Shown one piece after another: positions 21,401-33,200 of a stretch of 64,000 nucleotides of DNA. Every line of letters begins with the position of its first letter. The stretch's first letter is position 1. Under the pieces are notes generated by a model. It saw nothing but the letters and a program-made list of their open reading frames with translations. It searched no databases and had not been told where the DNA came from. Position numbers and translations under genes: made by a program. Origin of the DNA: Phallusia mammillata (taxonomy: Eukaryota; Chordata; Ascidiacea; Phlebobranchia; Ascidiidae); contig QLIY01000019.1 in NCBI GenBank assembly GCA_003260075.1, forward strand, positions 117,949-181,948, read 5' to 3'.

Positions 21401-23821
21401 TCACACTCTTACTCTGTTAGAAGTGAAAAAAGTCCTTCGTCGATGTCCCTTAACCGGGATCCAATGCCAGGAGCAAAGAAAAGCGGAAGATGGAGATTCT
21501 TTCGCTCTCCAGATTCTACGCCCACACCTACACCTACTAAGAAATTTTCGTTCTTCAGGCTTTTCTCCCGCAAAAAGCGCCGACACACGCACACAGTAAA
21601 CATTAGCTCCAGAGACATTGGGGCTCCTATGTCAAGTGATACACTCAACAGTGGCGCATATTCGGTGTTTGACAGCGGTGAAACTGAGAAGGACCAACCT
21701 GGAGAGCTAAAACATGCCACGTCAGTCGAAGAGGTACAAATGCGTCCGAGAGAAAAAGTCACGGCTAGTCCAAGGCCCGTAAGCTTTATGACTTTCCAGC
21801 AATTACCTATGGACTTTTCCATCAAGCGATCACCGTCGAAGCACAGTGCAGATTCTGGTAACGAAAGCGTTTCCCCCAAAGGAACACAAGCTGCTTTTCA
21901 TTTGCCGGAACCCAGTCTTGCCATCAAGACTGTAAAGCTTCGTGCATCTTCAGGAGAGAGCAATGAGAGTCCTTCTGAGGAGGAAAATAAAACTAAGAAG
22001 GTCGAGGAGAAAACAACGCACGACTACGAAAATTGGGGCAATCTGACACCACCGACAAAACCTGCCCGCAACCGAACATCCAGTACACAGGAGCCGGAAA
22101 ATTTGGATGAGGAAAATGATGTTGAACCCACAAAGGACAATCCACCTCCAGTTCCCGCTTCCAGGCAAGTTTATAGTGAGGTAAAGAAACAGAGCGTTAA
22201 GGATAAGAAAGACAGCATTAAGCGAAAAGCCCCGCCCCCGCCAAGAGTCCCTCCTCCTCCAATCGAATCACCCATCACGGATCAAGATACCCATTCCAAT
22301 GAATCTGAACCTGATTCAGACATTGGCATCGATTTTGAAAGAGATGCGGTCAAAATTGAACCGCTTGATCTAAGGCATATGCACTCTGATGACGATGACG
22401 TCGAAAGCGATGTGGATTTTGAGCAAGCAACACCCGAAAGGGCTTCGAATGGTAGCGAGGGTTCATTAATGGGTGAGATTTTTGCATATCTTAAAACCAA
22501 CAACGATCCAGTACAAGAAAGTGACTCGAAGACTGAGCAACGAAACGATTTGGAAGAGCCGGCAACTGAAGACCTTGAAAAAGTCGGAACTATTCCACAA
22601 ACGCAAGTGGGTGCTGAAGAGTCGCTTTCGGAAAGTAGTGATGGTGACGCTTTAATAGATGGCAAGGAAAATGCTGAGTCACGTTCTGTGTCAGACAGTG
22701 AAAGTGAAGAAAGTGATGACGTATTGACACCCACAGCACAAACAGACCCGACTGCTGCCGGTGCAAAATGTTTTGATTTGGAATCGAATGATTCATCCCA
22801 TGATTACAATGATTTGAGTGATGTTGATAACGTAGCGAAACCCAGTACGCCACAAGAGCCACCTTCCGCAGAACCTGTTCTTCTGGATGGGCTGTTGAGC
22901 GTCAATAAACAAGACGGTATAAAAGAAGTAACCGAGCCCAAACCCGACACCGAGATTAAGTCAGCGACCTTAGCGATGTCTGACCCCAACAAAGGTGATT
23001 TTTTGACGTCTTTATCCAGCCTTGAAGACACAGATGATGTAACATCAAAAGAGGAAAAAAGCTTGGATGATGAAAATGCAAGTAACGTGGATCACGAGAG
23101 TTTGCCTGACAACGACAATGCACCACATGCTGTTGACTTGCCTAGTGACGTAGCAATCCTTCCTACGTCAAGTGACGTAAACGATAGTGACCTCGATGAC
23201 GCAGAGTCAGTGCCATCCCTCGATGATGCGACACAAACGAGTCCAAAGTCCCCCGAGATGCCCCTGAATGGTATCAAGATGGCGCCTAACTTAGGGGCGG
23301 ATCCCGATAATGCTACCCAGCCACCGGCTGTAGCGACGGAAACCGTAGCGAGTGGCAACGGCGCAATAGTTTCGACTTGGACGTTCGCGGAACCCGACGA
23401 CCTGCCGCCCCCGCCCCCTGCCGAATATTTGTCCCTTGTTTCGGACGAGCAGAGCGAAACGCCACAAAATTCGACAGAAAATCACATTCCCGATTTGTCC
23501 CAAACCCCAAGTGTTGCGACCAACGAAACTTCAACAAACGGATACGATTGGAAACCACACTCATCCCCCTCAAAACCTGCATTATCGTATTCATCGTTAG
23601 TTACACCTCGCCTTTTCGGACAAAGTACACAGATGAAGTCCTATTCCCGAGTGAAACCACCGGGCGCCACCCGAAAACCACAATTGAGTGCCAGCCAAGC
23701 GAATGGCACCGGTGGTAAACCCGAAGAAAATGGCGTAACGGATCATCTGAGCTTTAAACCAAATCCGACTGTTGCTAACACTTGGCGACCGGTGATTCCA
23801 CCTAAACCGGCACATTTGTAA
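6295..23821 (+). CDS. FRMPD1/3/4-like scaffold (WW-WW-PDZ-FERM), 15 exons
   Basis: The exons are 6295-6392, 10428-10544, 13703-13902, 14589-14691, 14948-14993, 15665-15769, 16133-16322, 16793-16863, 17581-17722, 18062-18242, 18798-18900, 19064-19249, 19736-19921, 19999-20122 and 20205-23821. All junctions keep frame, giving about 1822 residues. Domains in order: WW1 (residues ~14-45, WEARLGLNGRVYYY...PP), WW2 (~53-86, YGWELALDYSDRPYFINH...YDDPR, split by an intron), PDZ (~107-188, [22 protein letters not shown]), FERM (~228-612; SLKQIEREYGLARFLSPSVL and GHHYGISQLVNSKTK are typical), and a disordered acidic, Ser-rich tail of about 1200 residues. The tail has basic patches (FSRKKRRHTHT) and proline runs (APPPPRVPPPP). 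Vertebrate FRMPD4/Preso is a cortical and postsynaptic scaffold, and FRMPD1 binds LGN-type regulators; the role here is inferred. Further 5' non-coding exons are possible. Confidence 0.9.
8729..8987. repeat. Direct duplication joined by G10 (likely assembly join)
   Basis: Within intron 1 of the FRMPD-like gene, 8729-8853 recurs at 8863-8987 (125 bases each) with several substitutions. The copies are joined by ten G residues (8852-8861). Confidence 0.85.
9391..9453 (+). repeat. Interspersed hairpin repeat, copy 2
   Basis: TTATGGGTCCCCTTCCCTGA plus the GAAGGGG arm, followed by CATATTG and a T-rich run. It matches the minus-strand copy at 121-203. It lies in intron 1 of the FRMPD-like gene, directly before a long G run. 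Confidence 0.5.
9466..9494. repeat. Uninterrupted run of 29 G
   Basis: Twenty-nine consecutive G residues in intron 1 with no flanking duplication, like the G40 at 5630. Probably a sequencing or gap artefact. Confidence 0.75.
12148..12587 (+). mobile_element. Non-autonomous hAT element, 440 bp
   Basis: The terminal inverted repeats are CAGGGGTCCGCAAATA at the left and TATTTGCGGACCCCTG at the right, a perfect 16-base match. The element is flanked by a perfect 8-base target-site duplication, CCCTATTC (12140-12147 and 12588-12595). It has no transposase frame. The CAGGGGT terminus and 8-bp duplication are diagnostic of hAT. The second inner match GCGACCCA/TCGCGACCCA extends the symmetry. It lies in intron 2 of the FRMPD-like gene. 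The perfect ends and TSD suggest recent insertion. Confidence 0.9.
15810..15990 (+). repeat. Possible dispersed repeat in intron
   Basis: A segment with repeated GGGGTTCGTGGATCC / GGGGTCCGTGAATG / GTGGGGTCCACAGAC motifs lies in the intron after exon 6 of the FRMPD-like gene. It reads like a degraded MITE but I found no clean terminal repeats or target duplication. Confidence 0.3.
18454..18541 (+). mobile_element. Tiny GC-rich hAT-type MITE, 88 bp
   Basis: Inverted ends CAGAGTTGCAAG and CTTGCAACTCTG enclose a core of repeated CGGGCCGGGTTCGGG units. Perfect 8-base target duplications CTATGGCA flank it (18446-18453 and 18542-18549). It lies between exons 10 and 11 of the FRMPD-like gene. Eight-base TSD and CAG...CTG ends indicate hAT. 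Confidence 0.85.
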
Positions 23822-24113
23822 GCGTCGTTGTGATGAAAGTATTTGATGCAAATGTGTTCGAACGAAGTGACTCGTTGTGAAAAAGTGCAAAATGTGTCAG
23901 AGCTTGAAATGATGTTGAAGTGAAGTGACCACGTGTTTATACTTATAAATAGACTTTAATTTTACAGCCCGTTATTCTGTACACCTGCTTTATTTTTGAC
24001 GTGCATTTGCGTAATTCCTACTGGTATTGCACATCACTCCCTGAGAACGTCGGACTATATTGAGCGCGATTGTTTCGTGCAGTGTGATTGATGTCACTTC
24101 ACTTTTGTCTCAT

Positions 24114-24278
24114 GAGCAATCGTCAGGTGCCCATAATCGTTTAACCGCACCACAATGCAGTCCTTCTTGTTCATTGCATTATTTCGTCACGCCCCCCCCC
24201 CGAGCAATCGTCAGGTGCCCATAATCGTTTAACCGCACCACAATGCAGTTCTTCTTGTTCATTGCATTATTTCGTCAC
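24114..24278. repeat. Direct duplication joined by C10 (likely assembly join)
   Basis: The 77-base segment 24114-24190 recurs at 24202-24278, nearly identical (CAGTCCTTC versus CAGTTCTTC), joined by ten C residues (24192-24201). It falls just downstream of the FRMPD-like stop, probably in the 3' UTR or flank. Confidence 0.85.
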
Positions 24279-27200
24279 CCATACGGCGTCTCGATATAGC
24301 TAGGCGCATTACATCACACGTTAAGACGTCACGCAGTCGGTTGCGTCACCGGCATTCCGCTCCTAAAAGTTCATTTACGCGTCGGGCGTATGCCGCTGTA
24401 TATGCTTTGCGTCATTTATACCTCTTACGTTAGTTACGGGTTACTTTCTCTTGCCATAGTTTTCCCATTGCAAGCGTTTTCCCAATTTTGCTGCGTAGCG
24501 ATGCCGTGCTTGCCTGTTGCGCGATCCAGGCACGAAATCGCGTATAAACAGCGCTGACCTATAACACCAGCGATTAGAACGTCGCTTCTTTTTCCGGTAA
24601 ACAAGTGTTCGCGCAAGAAATAGGTTCAGCGGATGGTTAGAGTCCACGTTGGCTAAATTTGTTCATTTGTGCCCCCATGCATTCCCTCTTGTCACGTTGT
24701 AAATGCGCAACTTGCAGTAAAAACACCCGTTGCAGTTTCCCCCAGCGGATCGCCCCCCTCACGACACCACCGACCTGTAAACTCGTATCGCTTTCAGCGC
24801 GTCACGAAATTGGCAAACTAGTCTACGTCACACATCTATGCATATTCTTTCATCTGGCGTAAGGTTACAACAGTTTGTGCGATCTGACCGTTCAATTCAT
24901 TTCCATTTTGATTCGAAGAACCATTACGGAACAGGCCAAAGAAATTGGCGGGAAGATCCCATTGTTTGAACTCTTGATGACGTGTGGGCGCTTGCAATGA
25001 CGTCTTCAGTATTATCATTACTCCAAGGCGGCGATGGTATATTGCGCAGCATGGCAGGAGTACAATCGGTTTACCGCGTGTATAAGATTTCCTGCTATTT
25101 TTTCGTTTCGTTTGCAGGCTGTTTGATTTGTATGACAAAATTAGATTTCCATTTCTGCAACAACTTCCGTGAAACGTTGACCAAGACATCGCATCAACAA
25201 TTTGTATCTTATTTTATTCACGCTATGACAGGAAGCAACTCATTTGGCACAATACAGGTCAAAACCCACACGTAGTTCAGCCTCATAAGGACGAAAATAC
25301 AAACCCCTTAATATACTTTTAACGGGACCCATAAAACCGGGCCCTTGGTTTGTACAAATTGCACAGACACGTTTCACGATTACAAAACATATTTATAGCG
25401 TAATGGCGTATGGCCTGGTACAGGGTCCTGACTCACGCAATGACGTGTGTTACATCATTCGTTTGCCAATTTGTGAATGAACGGAAGATTTTAGGATACC
25501 TCGTAACAAGTAGCCCACTCACTGATCGTAATATCATGCCTTCCGAGTACTGTATGAAAATTTCCCACGGATAAATACATTTTTTACAGCAAAACGCGAG
25601 TTCAGAAATATACAACAACCGCGGATAAACCTGCCATACACAAAGTATTCCCGCATACAAGACGCAATACGAGTGGGTTGGGAAGTGGTGGGTTTTCAGA
25701 TTGACAACCAAATCCTTGCAACGACACAGGTCTACCCATTTAAGGCACGTCACACGTTCTGTTTGACCTGAAAATAGACCCCGCTGTTGTTTCGTCCAAT
25801 AAGCTTACATTTGCGTATGTCTTCCTCTCGAATCTCTAGGTGACGATTTGCTTTTTATTGTGGTGATTTCTGATCAAGCAACAGAGGTAGTGGACGTTTT
25901 TGCATCAGCAGGTGGTTTTGCAGGGTCAGTTTCTTTTAGATCCACGACTGGTTGGAATGTTTTGTTCGTTTGTGCTTTCGTTGGTTTCATGACGATTACG
26001 TCATGGAACTGTACAACTTTAGTCTTAATTCGCTTGCTACAGTGATCAGTGTGTTGGGGAACTTTAGTTTGGAGCGCTATATGGATTCAAAGCGTATACA
26101 TTCTGCGCTGGTAATATGGAAATTTTATCTAAAGATTTTAACGGTTTTGTAGAGTTTAATTGCCCCTGCAAAAACAAGACATACAGATACAAGTCTCGAT
26201 TGACTGTCCTGCTTTGGCCATATAAAGAACAATATAATCACGCAAAACACCATTATCTGATGTATTGCTTTTAATAGGAATTTTATGACTTTTAGTAACA
26301 CCACAAGTTACGGCTGAGAAAAGCTGAATTCGCAAAAACACTCACTTAGTAACTGAAGCTTTCAGTACACCTAAATCAATCCGTGTTTTTCGTGTTGCAA
26401 TGTATTGTAAATAAATAATATAATCTTTGCATGCAAACACTCGTGGCATTCAGTGATAACTGTGTCCATAGTGAATATAAAACTGTGCGAGTTTCGCAAA
26501 AACACGTTTGATAAGCATTCAAACAGATCTTACAGGAATTGTGGCACAAAGGCTTTACTTTGATTATTTTGGAATGTTTACTGGACCGATGGACATCCGT
26601 CAGAAAAAAGGAAACCTAAAAGCAATACCAGTAAGCTTTTAAAACAAGTGGATAAACACACTAGATCTTTAGAAAAAAACGACAATGGATTTAACCACGA
26701 GTTTCTCGTCACTGCGGTTAATAATTAACTATTACAATAAAACCCGTACTTCTCACATGTGCTTGATTGCACAGAACAGTGATTACACAGTCTCATAAGA
26801 AGTAATGTTAAAGCGTTGGGCGTTAACTGTTTGGAGACAGCAATAAATCAGCGGCAATTACATTTGGCAACAAGTTGACAAAAGGTGGAGTCCCCGACGT
26901 GCGAATGTTATACATAGCCCCATTTTTCTGCGATGGCAGACTGTTGATTTTCGCCAATTGCTTTCGGGTGTTACGTGAATGTCGGAAATACGTCAAACAA
27001 ATCCCAAAATATACGTTTGTTCCGTTTTCGCTTTTCGTGACGTGGTTTTGCTTAGAAATGTTGCGAATTTTGTACAACTCGATGGGAAACAAACATGCTG
27101 CATTTACTTTCCCGGAATGCGTTGAGTTCGAGGGCCACAATTACTTCGGCGCGTCAAAAATAGGTATCAGCCAACCAAAAATACTTTGCCGAGTTGGCAG

Positions 27201-29584
27201 CGTTCAACCGCCTGAAACCTGTTACTGGTTTATGCGACAGACAAGGTAGCTAGATTCACAAATGCGTTTTGCAAATGATAAAAACCTGACATTTCCACCC
27301 TGGGCTAAAACACGTCTCAATACCACGTGGGCATGAGTCAATTTTCGTGACGTAACCTGTAGGCGTGGCTACACAGTTGGCTCAACAAATGCAAAATCTT
27401 GGGTGACTTTGTGTCGCTGAACTGAACTAAACTTAATGCAAACTACGAAATTTAACAAAAATCGCATTTGCAACACTCCATGTCGGGAGCTTTGGGTATC
27501 TGGCGAAAAACATTTTGGCCGATACAATTGTCTGATGGCAATCTATTATCAGCCTCATAGAAACTCCAATTGGCTGTTCGTTGTCTGATGTGTTTTCATG
27601 ATTGCTTTTGCAATACCTTATATGACGTCTTTGTTGATTGCGTCCGAACGGCTTTAAAGCAATTTACCTAAAAATGAATACCGAAAATACGTCTGTGGTT
27701 AAAAATGTTATCTCGACAAACTTGCATCTTAAATTATCTACATGGTTTAAATAGGATTCCTGTAAACTATTTTTGGGCGATCGAGTCTTGAAAATAGCTT
27801 GCAGAGTCAAAAACGTTTTTTTCGATCTACGCACGATCTCTTACTTAAAAAGCGATTCAGACACGTGTTTGAATGCAGTAACGAATGACATGGCACGTAA
27901 ATCGAACTAACGCGTTTGATTCGCAATTGATGCGTCACCTATTAGCTCAAGGACAATGCTATAGATCACGTATCGTAGTACACAAAGAGTATATATATAT
28001 ATATATATATTGCGACTTATATAGATATAAATTTTTAGACAAAGAATTGACATCGAGTAAATACAAGAGGCGTCACGTCGTAAATTGTTGCGATTACGTA
28101 AAGAGCAGACTAGGGCTGTAGAATGGGTAATGCCGTTGCAATGTTGTTGCTTAATAAGTTGGGTATAAAGTACGCCGAGAAGTCGGAGAATGTCAGTCGA
28201 TGGCGTCGCCTCATGCCGTAAGGCGCTAAATATGTAAGGCGCTACGATATAGAACAGCCTGATCATTCCTTACACTACGGCGCGTGGCGAATGGGAATGC
28301 TAGCATTCTCCGCTGGCGTAGCATTGTCGCGAGTCGTTGGCATGCCGCGAAACATAATCATTCTCGCGCCCGATAACCGAAAGTGCACATTCATTGCATT
28401 GCACAAGTTCCGTGCGCGCGCTACAGGGCCTAGGTCACAACAAGACGGCGCGAGTGCCGAAGGACACTAGTCGAGTGCAGTGAGCACCCGCGGCGTGATT
28501 GCCTTCAACAGGATCCCTGGATGCGATTAAGACACGATTAATTGCCCGATAGGGTGTTTTCCGCGTTTCTATTCCTGTTGTTGATCAAACGTGAAACCAA
28601 GTTTTGTTGAGGTTTACGCAAAACCTGCATGTTCGACTGCGTGGAAAAGACGCCTTATATGCGAAGGTTACCTTTTGCTGCGTCATGAGTTTGTAGTTAG
28701 AAGTTAGCAGCCAGGTAAAGAGATGTGATTCAGCAATACGTAGCGCAGCGTATGTGCACAGAGCACGTAATAGTCTATTTTTGTTGGCGCATCCGCCGGT
28801 GGACCTATTCCACGTGCATGATTTTTACGTATCAAAGTCGCGTAATAAATAAAAAATATTTTTTCGGACTCTTTGCTTTACTCGTCTAAGAATAGCTTTA
28901 ACCTACTGCTTTGCCTGTGTAATCAAATAATAATAATAATTTAAAAAAAAATTGTCTGATGCTTAACAATATTCATCCTTAAAGTCAACGACCTTGACTT
29001 AACTATTCAAACTCTTTTCGATAGCAATGAAATTACCTATTTCCTTAAATGTCAAATCCACCTGTTGCGAAACTAGGGTTGCGCTGAGTGCTGCAACAGC
29101 CAACGAAGAAGCAGTACTGCTGGGCTCGTGTGTAGTTGCAAACCGGAAAAGCCTATAGCGCGCAATGCTTTCGCAATTCGAATCACCCCCAGGTGCCTGT
29201 AACACAATTTGTAACGATTACTTTGGGCATGGCACAAGCGGGAAAAGTGCAGGGAAAAAGCAAGTACGGGTCGCTGCTCTGACAATTAAGTTAGCGGGTA
29301 AATTACTCTAGGCAAGGCGTATGTAAAGTTGTAAAGCTTTGGCTGTGCAGGCATGAAATTGAGTAGTCAGTTACCTCGAGTGCAAAACAGAACTCAAATA
29401 ATACAGAATCATTCGATTTACCTGTGGTGGTTACCCTAGTGGTGTTGTCATAGACACGTGGTGCAAAATGCGTACAATAAGCTTCAATAAGCCAGCTATA
29501 CCTAAGTTTCGCTTGCCTCTCTGCTGCGTTGTGCGTGATTACTCAACGCACCTAATTCGGTACCGGGAAAGTTGGTCAGTTTGA
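24279..29584. other. Gene-poor intergenic region
   Basis: About 5.3 kb without a supported gene. Several open frames of 60-125 codons exist, but none shows a recognisable domain or splice context. It contains an (AT)10 run at 27991-28010. The stretch around 28280-28520 is noticeably more GC-rich than its surroundings, with many CGCG motifs. I see no rRNA or tRNA. Confidence 0.5.
27991..28010. repeat. AT dinucleotide microsatellite
   Basis: Ten uninterrupted AT units in the intergenic region left of the secreted-protein cluster. Confidence 0.9.
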
Positions 29585-29592
29585 TATAAATA
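29585..29592 (+). promoter_or_regulatory. TATA box of secreted-protein gene A
   Basis: TATAAATA about 110 bases upstream of the ATG at 29697. Spacing to a start site near 29615-29620 would leave a roughly 80-base 5' UTR. Prediction only. Confidence 0.5.
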
Positions 29593-29696
29593 AGCCACTG
29601 GCGGGAGTGGATAATATCAGAAGCGTTCGTTCACCAACCAAGCATCATCTCAGATTCATATTTTTATCTGTGCAGCTTTAGCTATTGTGAGACGAA

Positions 29697-30242
29697 ATGA
29701 ACAAATTTACAATTGTATTCTGGGCAAACATTGCATTTATTCTGATTCTCCAAGCAGCGCTGTCTTCGACAGCCTCAATCAGAGGAGTTTTATCAACGCT
29801 AGTCAAACGATCCACAACTACAGACGACGAATGCTACATAAAAATCGGCGGTCGTTACGCCGTGCCAAGGAAGACCGGCTTCTGGCGTAAGGTGGATCTT
29901 GTCTCAGTTCAAAACAAGGACCTAGATAAGGCAAAATGGATTTGCCGGACTCGAGAACAAGGCTGTGCGCACGATGAAGACTGTTACACTTTTGAGTATG
30001 TGTTTCCGGGAAGCAACAGGAGATGGTTTTTAAGAAGCAACGGTAAGGTGAGAGCCGCATCATCACCGGACATGGCTGATGTTATTGTCGAGTCGATCCC
30101 GAAACGACTCGGATTTCGAGTTCTGCGCAGCAAAACCGACACGTCGAACATTTTGATAAATGACCGCGGTCTGCTAACGCCGAGTCCTCCATCGGGTTTG
30201 ACGATTAAACCGATCGCGGAATCATTTATTCAAGACGTTTAA
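29697..30242 (+). CDS. Secreted beta-trefoil-like protein, copy A
   Basis: This intronless gene encodes 181 residues. A signal peptide (1 to ~26, hydrophobic AFILILQAALSSTA) is followed by a short propeptide ending in a Lys-Arg site (37-38) before STTTDDEC. The mature part has four cysteines (46, 83, 90, 96). Three segments share a hydrophobic-x-x-x-G-x-hydrophobic layout: GRYAVPRKTGFWRKV, RRWFLRSNGKVRA and SNILINDRGLL. Each is followed by a strand-like end (AKWIC, VIVESI, LTIKPI). This threefold pattern resembles beta-trefoil ligands such as FGF or IL-1, though I recognise no named family. A second KR lies at 136-137. A paralogue is at 37298 and a broken copy at 34968-35350. A weaker reading is a neurotrophin/Spaetzle-like knot, because CR...GC...C spacing is similar, but the last Cys pair is missing. 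Confidence 0.85.
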   Translation: MNKFTIVFWANIAFILILQAALSSTASIRGVLSTLVKRSTTTDDECYIKIGGRYAVPRKTGFWRKVDLVSVQNKDLDKAKWICRTREQGCAHDEDCYTFEYVFPGSNRRWFLRSNGKVRAASSPDMADVIVESIPKRLGFRVLRSKTDTSNILINDRGLLTPSPPSGLTIKPIAESFIQDV

Positions 30243-33200
30243 ATTGTATCATCTTCTTCTGACAACCTTCCGTTTTTATTCTTTGCACTTTTTATATTTC
30301 TCAGAGATATTTATTTATTTTTCCTACAAATTTTTTATTAACGTTATGCTTATGCGGCACATGCTGCTTGTTATGATAGTACAATCGTGAGCAGTCGTTG
30401 TGTCCATAATGCTTTTTGTCGTTCCCATTGCTGCAGGTTGTTTCTGTTGTATCTGCTACTGAATGCTGATTTATTCCTTTTTTAAATAAATTATTAAAGC
30501 TCAAGCTTTGTTGTCCAGTTGAATCATAATCAGGGCGATCGAAAAAGATTCCAACGAGGTACCGTAAAAGCATAAACCATGAAGTATTACATGTTATTAA
30601 GGCGAAATATTTCAATGGTTACAAAGGAAGATTATGCAATTTTCGGGACAGCCAACTGAAATTTTATAAATAAAACGTATCTAATCAGATTTAATAAGTC
30701 TTTGCTTGTTACTGCCGTCAGGTATTATGACAAATGCACATTTAAATTAAGATTTTGTTTCCTGCTCATCCAAGTGGGGAAAGTTTTCTATTTCGCAACA
30801 AAAAATGCATAAGACAAGAGGGCGTTGTAAATAAATTTGTCGTTTGAAGTGGTTAAATTTTATACTTAGATGCGCTAGACACTGATTTATTAAAATAGCT
30901 TAATCAAAATTAGATTGTCTGAGATGTATTAAACACATTTATAAAAACGGTTTAACTATCGCTATTTTGTTTCAATCGAAAATGTCAAAACTTTAAATCG
31001 TACATTGTAGCCTATTTATACATGCAATACATGTTTTCTGGCTGGTATATTGTTATAATGGTTATTTTTAATGGCATTGACATATTATACCGAAATATTC
31101 ACATTGATAAAATATACAAAGCATTTGTTTGTGACTTTAAGTCATACAATTGAACCCTGGCAACATGGCCAGGTATTATGTAGGGTGAAATTAACTTCTT
31201 TACAGATAAAGTTGTGCCAAAACAGAAGGCGGCTACCTTATACGCCAAAAAATTGGTTGAAGGAGTTTGATCAAATAATAAACGACGTTTTTGTAAAGAA
31301 ACGTCACATTTGAATTGTTTAGTTTTAACATGTACACTTGTTATTTGTCAGCAAAACATCGCTATTCAAGGTTTTCGTTTTTAAAATAAACTTATGATAA
31401 TTTAATGACCTATATGACCCGACTCTCCACCGTATATTCTGTTTTTTTTATATGATCCTTTTCAAACCGATTGCCTAACCCTGATCTACAAGGTTTAAAA
31501 CAAATATATGTTCAATTAAACTAAAAGTCGGTTGGGCATAATGTTTCGAAACCTAAAGCTTGTCGCAATGGTAAATTGCTTCTTCTCTAACTTATCTGGA
31601 AAACGCAAGATTTTTTTCCAATTAATTTTGAGGAACGTAATTTCCCAGTTCCGCCTTTGCTACTCCATTTCTCAAAAATACCCCTGCAGGAGTTTTCAAC
31701 GATGCAACGGGGGTGATGAACTAAGAAATTAAAAAAAAACTTTTGAAAAACTTTTGTAAGTTTTCAAAAACTTGTTCCATTTTTTATTTTGTTCTATGTT
31801 TGTCAAAACATTTCAAAGAAAAATGCTTAGCAATTTCCCGCTACTATTTAACTTTTAACATAAGATTAAAAACAGTTAACTTATTTTTAGGAGTACAAAC
31901 TTTAAAATAAAAAGTATGTAAAAATAGAGGGCCGTTTTTATTTAACGCACATTGTCGTTACACGTTTGTCCGTTTAGAAACGTTTTCCAATTTGTGCGCT
32001 CGTGATCGTTCATTTCCAAGCTAAGATACTTTAGTTTGTTAACCAAGCAGTGGAATCTGCTATTCCAAAATGACATCAGGTATGAAAATAAAAACTTGAT
32101 CACTGCAAACAAACGTAAAGCAACAGTTATCAAAGGTGGTTACCCATGTGGTGCTACTTTTCTATGCAAATGGTGTGAAAGTTTTGCATTGCTAATCTCA
32201 CGTTGTTTCCAGTAGCCCAATGTTCGCGCGCACTGACGAGAGAAGTTATATTTAGCATCATAAACTTAAGCATTGCGTGTGTTGTCACTACTTGATTTGA
32301 TAGGTGACATAAGGTAGGTTTCCCACTTTTAAGTTTCGACTTTAGGTAAAGCGTTAATATTTTTTTGCATGTTATTCGCCACCAAGCGAAAACGAATTAA
32401 ACCAGGTATTATGTTTAGAAAAAAATGACTTTTTTAGATATGACATCAGTAGTGGAAAACTTTGTTGATAAATTCGAGGTCTAACTAAATATCGTTTAGG
32501 TTGAAGTATCTGATTCACGACATAACCGACAAGCCAGCACAAATTTATTACCAAAAAATCTGAAAGCGGCAAAAAAGGAATAACATGACATTTATTATTG
32601 TGGTGTAGATTTTAATCAGGCGTCTTGAAGCGACCTATTTGCAAACTTTCTATGAAGAACATTTGCATAGAAAATAAAACGGTGCGAAACTTTCCATTCA
32701 CTACGTCATATTCCAGCGATTACGTCATTTTCCAACAACTACGTATATTTTTCTGCGATTTGCTGCTTGCATCAAATGAATTTTTCATCTTTAAAACTAA
32801 ATATAAATCACCGTCGATTAAAAAAAACATTTGTTTGCGATTAAAAGATTTATTAAATTTATGGGTCTTGCTACTAAAAATTAAAGGAAGTGCCTAAATT
32901 AGTCATTCCATTTCAAATAAACCAACTGAAGTTATAGTTTAAATGCCCACAAACGGATAACATGGGCCACATTGCTTTTTCTGTCACACATAATACCAAT
33001 TTACGGTATAGCACTCCTGCACGACCTGTGTATTTTTGCGTACGTTTCGACGTCCCACTATCGGACCATGATGTGATGTAACATCTTTGCGTTGTTCACT
33101 TTTCTAAAAATAGCAATTCTAGCGCTTGGCGACGCACCGCATGCAAAAACGTTATGATTTTTTTTAAATGTAGGAATTGACGAATGAAATAAATCTTACA

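Noticed and set aside
26875..27249. 124-codon plus-strand open frame
   Set aside because: No recognisable domain, no promoter or splice context, and composition like a random AT-rich frame.
29697..30242. Neurotrophin/Spaetzle-like cystine knot for the secreted family
   Set aside because: The CR...GC...C spacing and the Lys-Arg cleavage site look similar, but the last two conserved cysteines are absent and the threefold G-containing pattern fits a beta-trefoil better. Kept only as an alternative.
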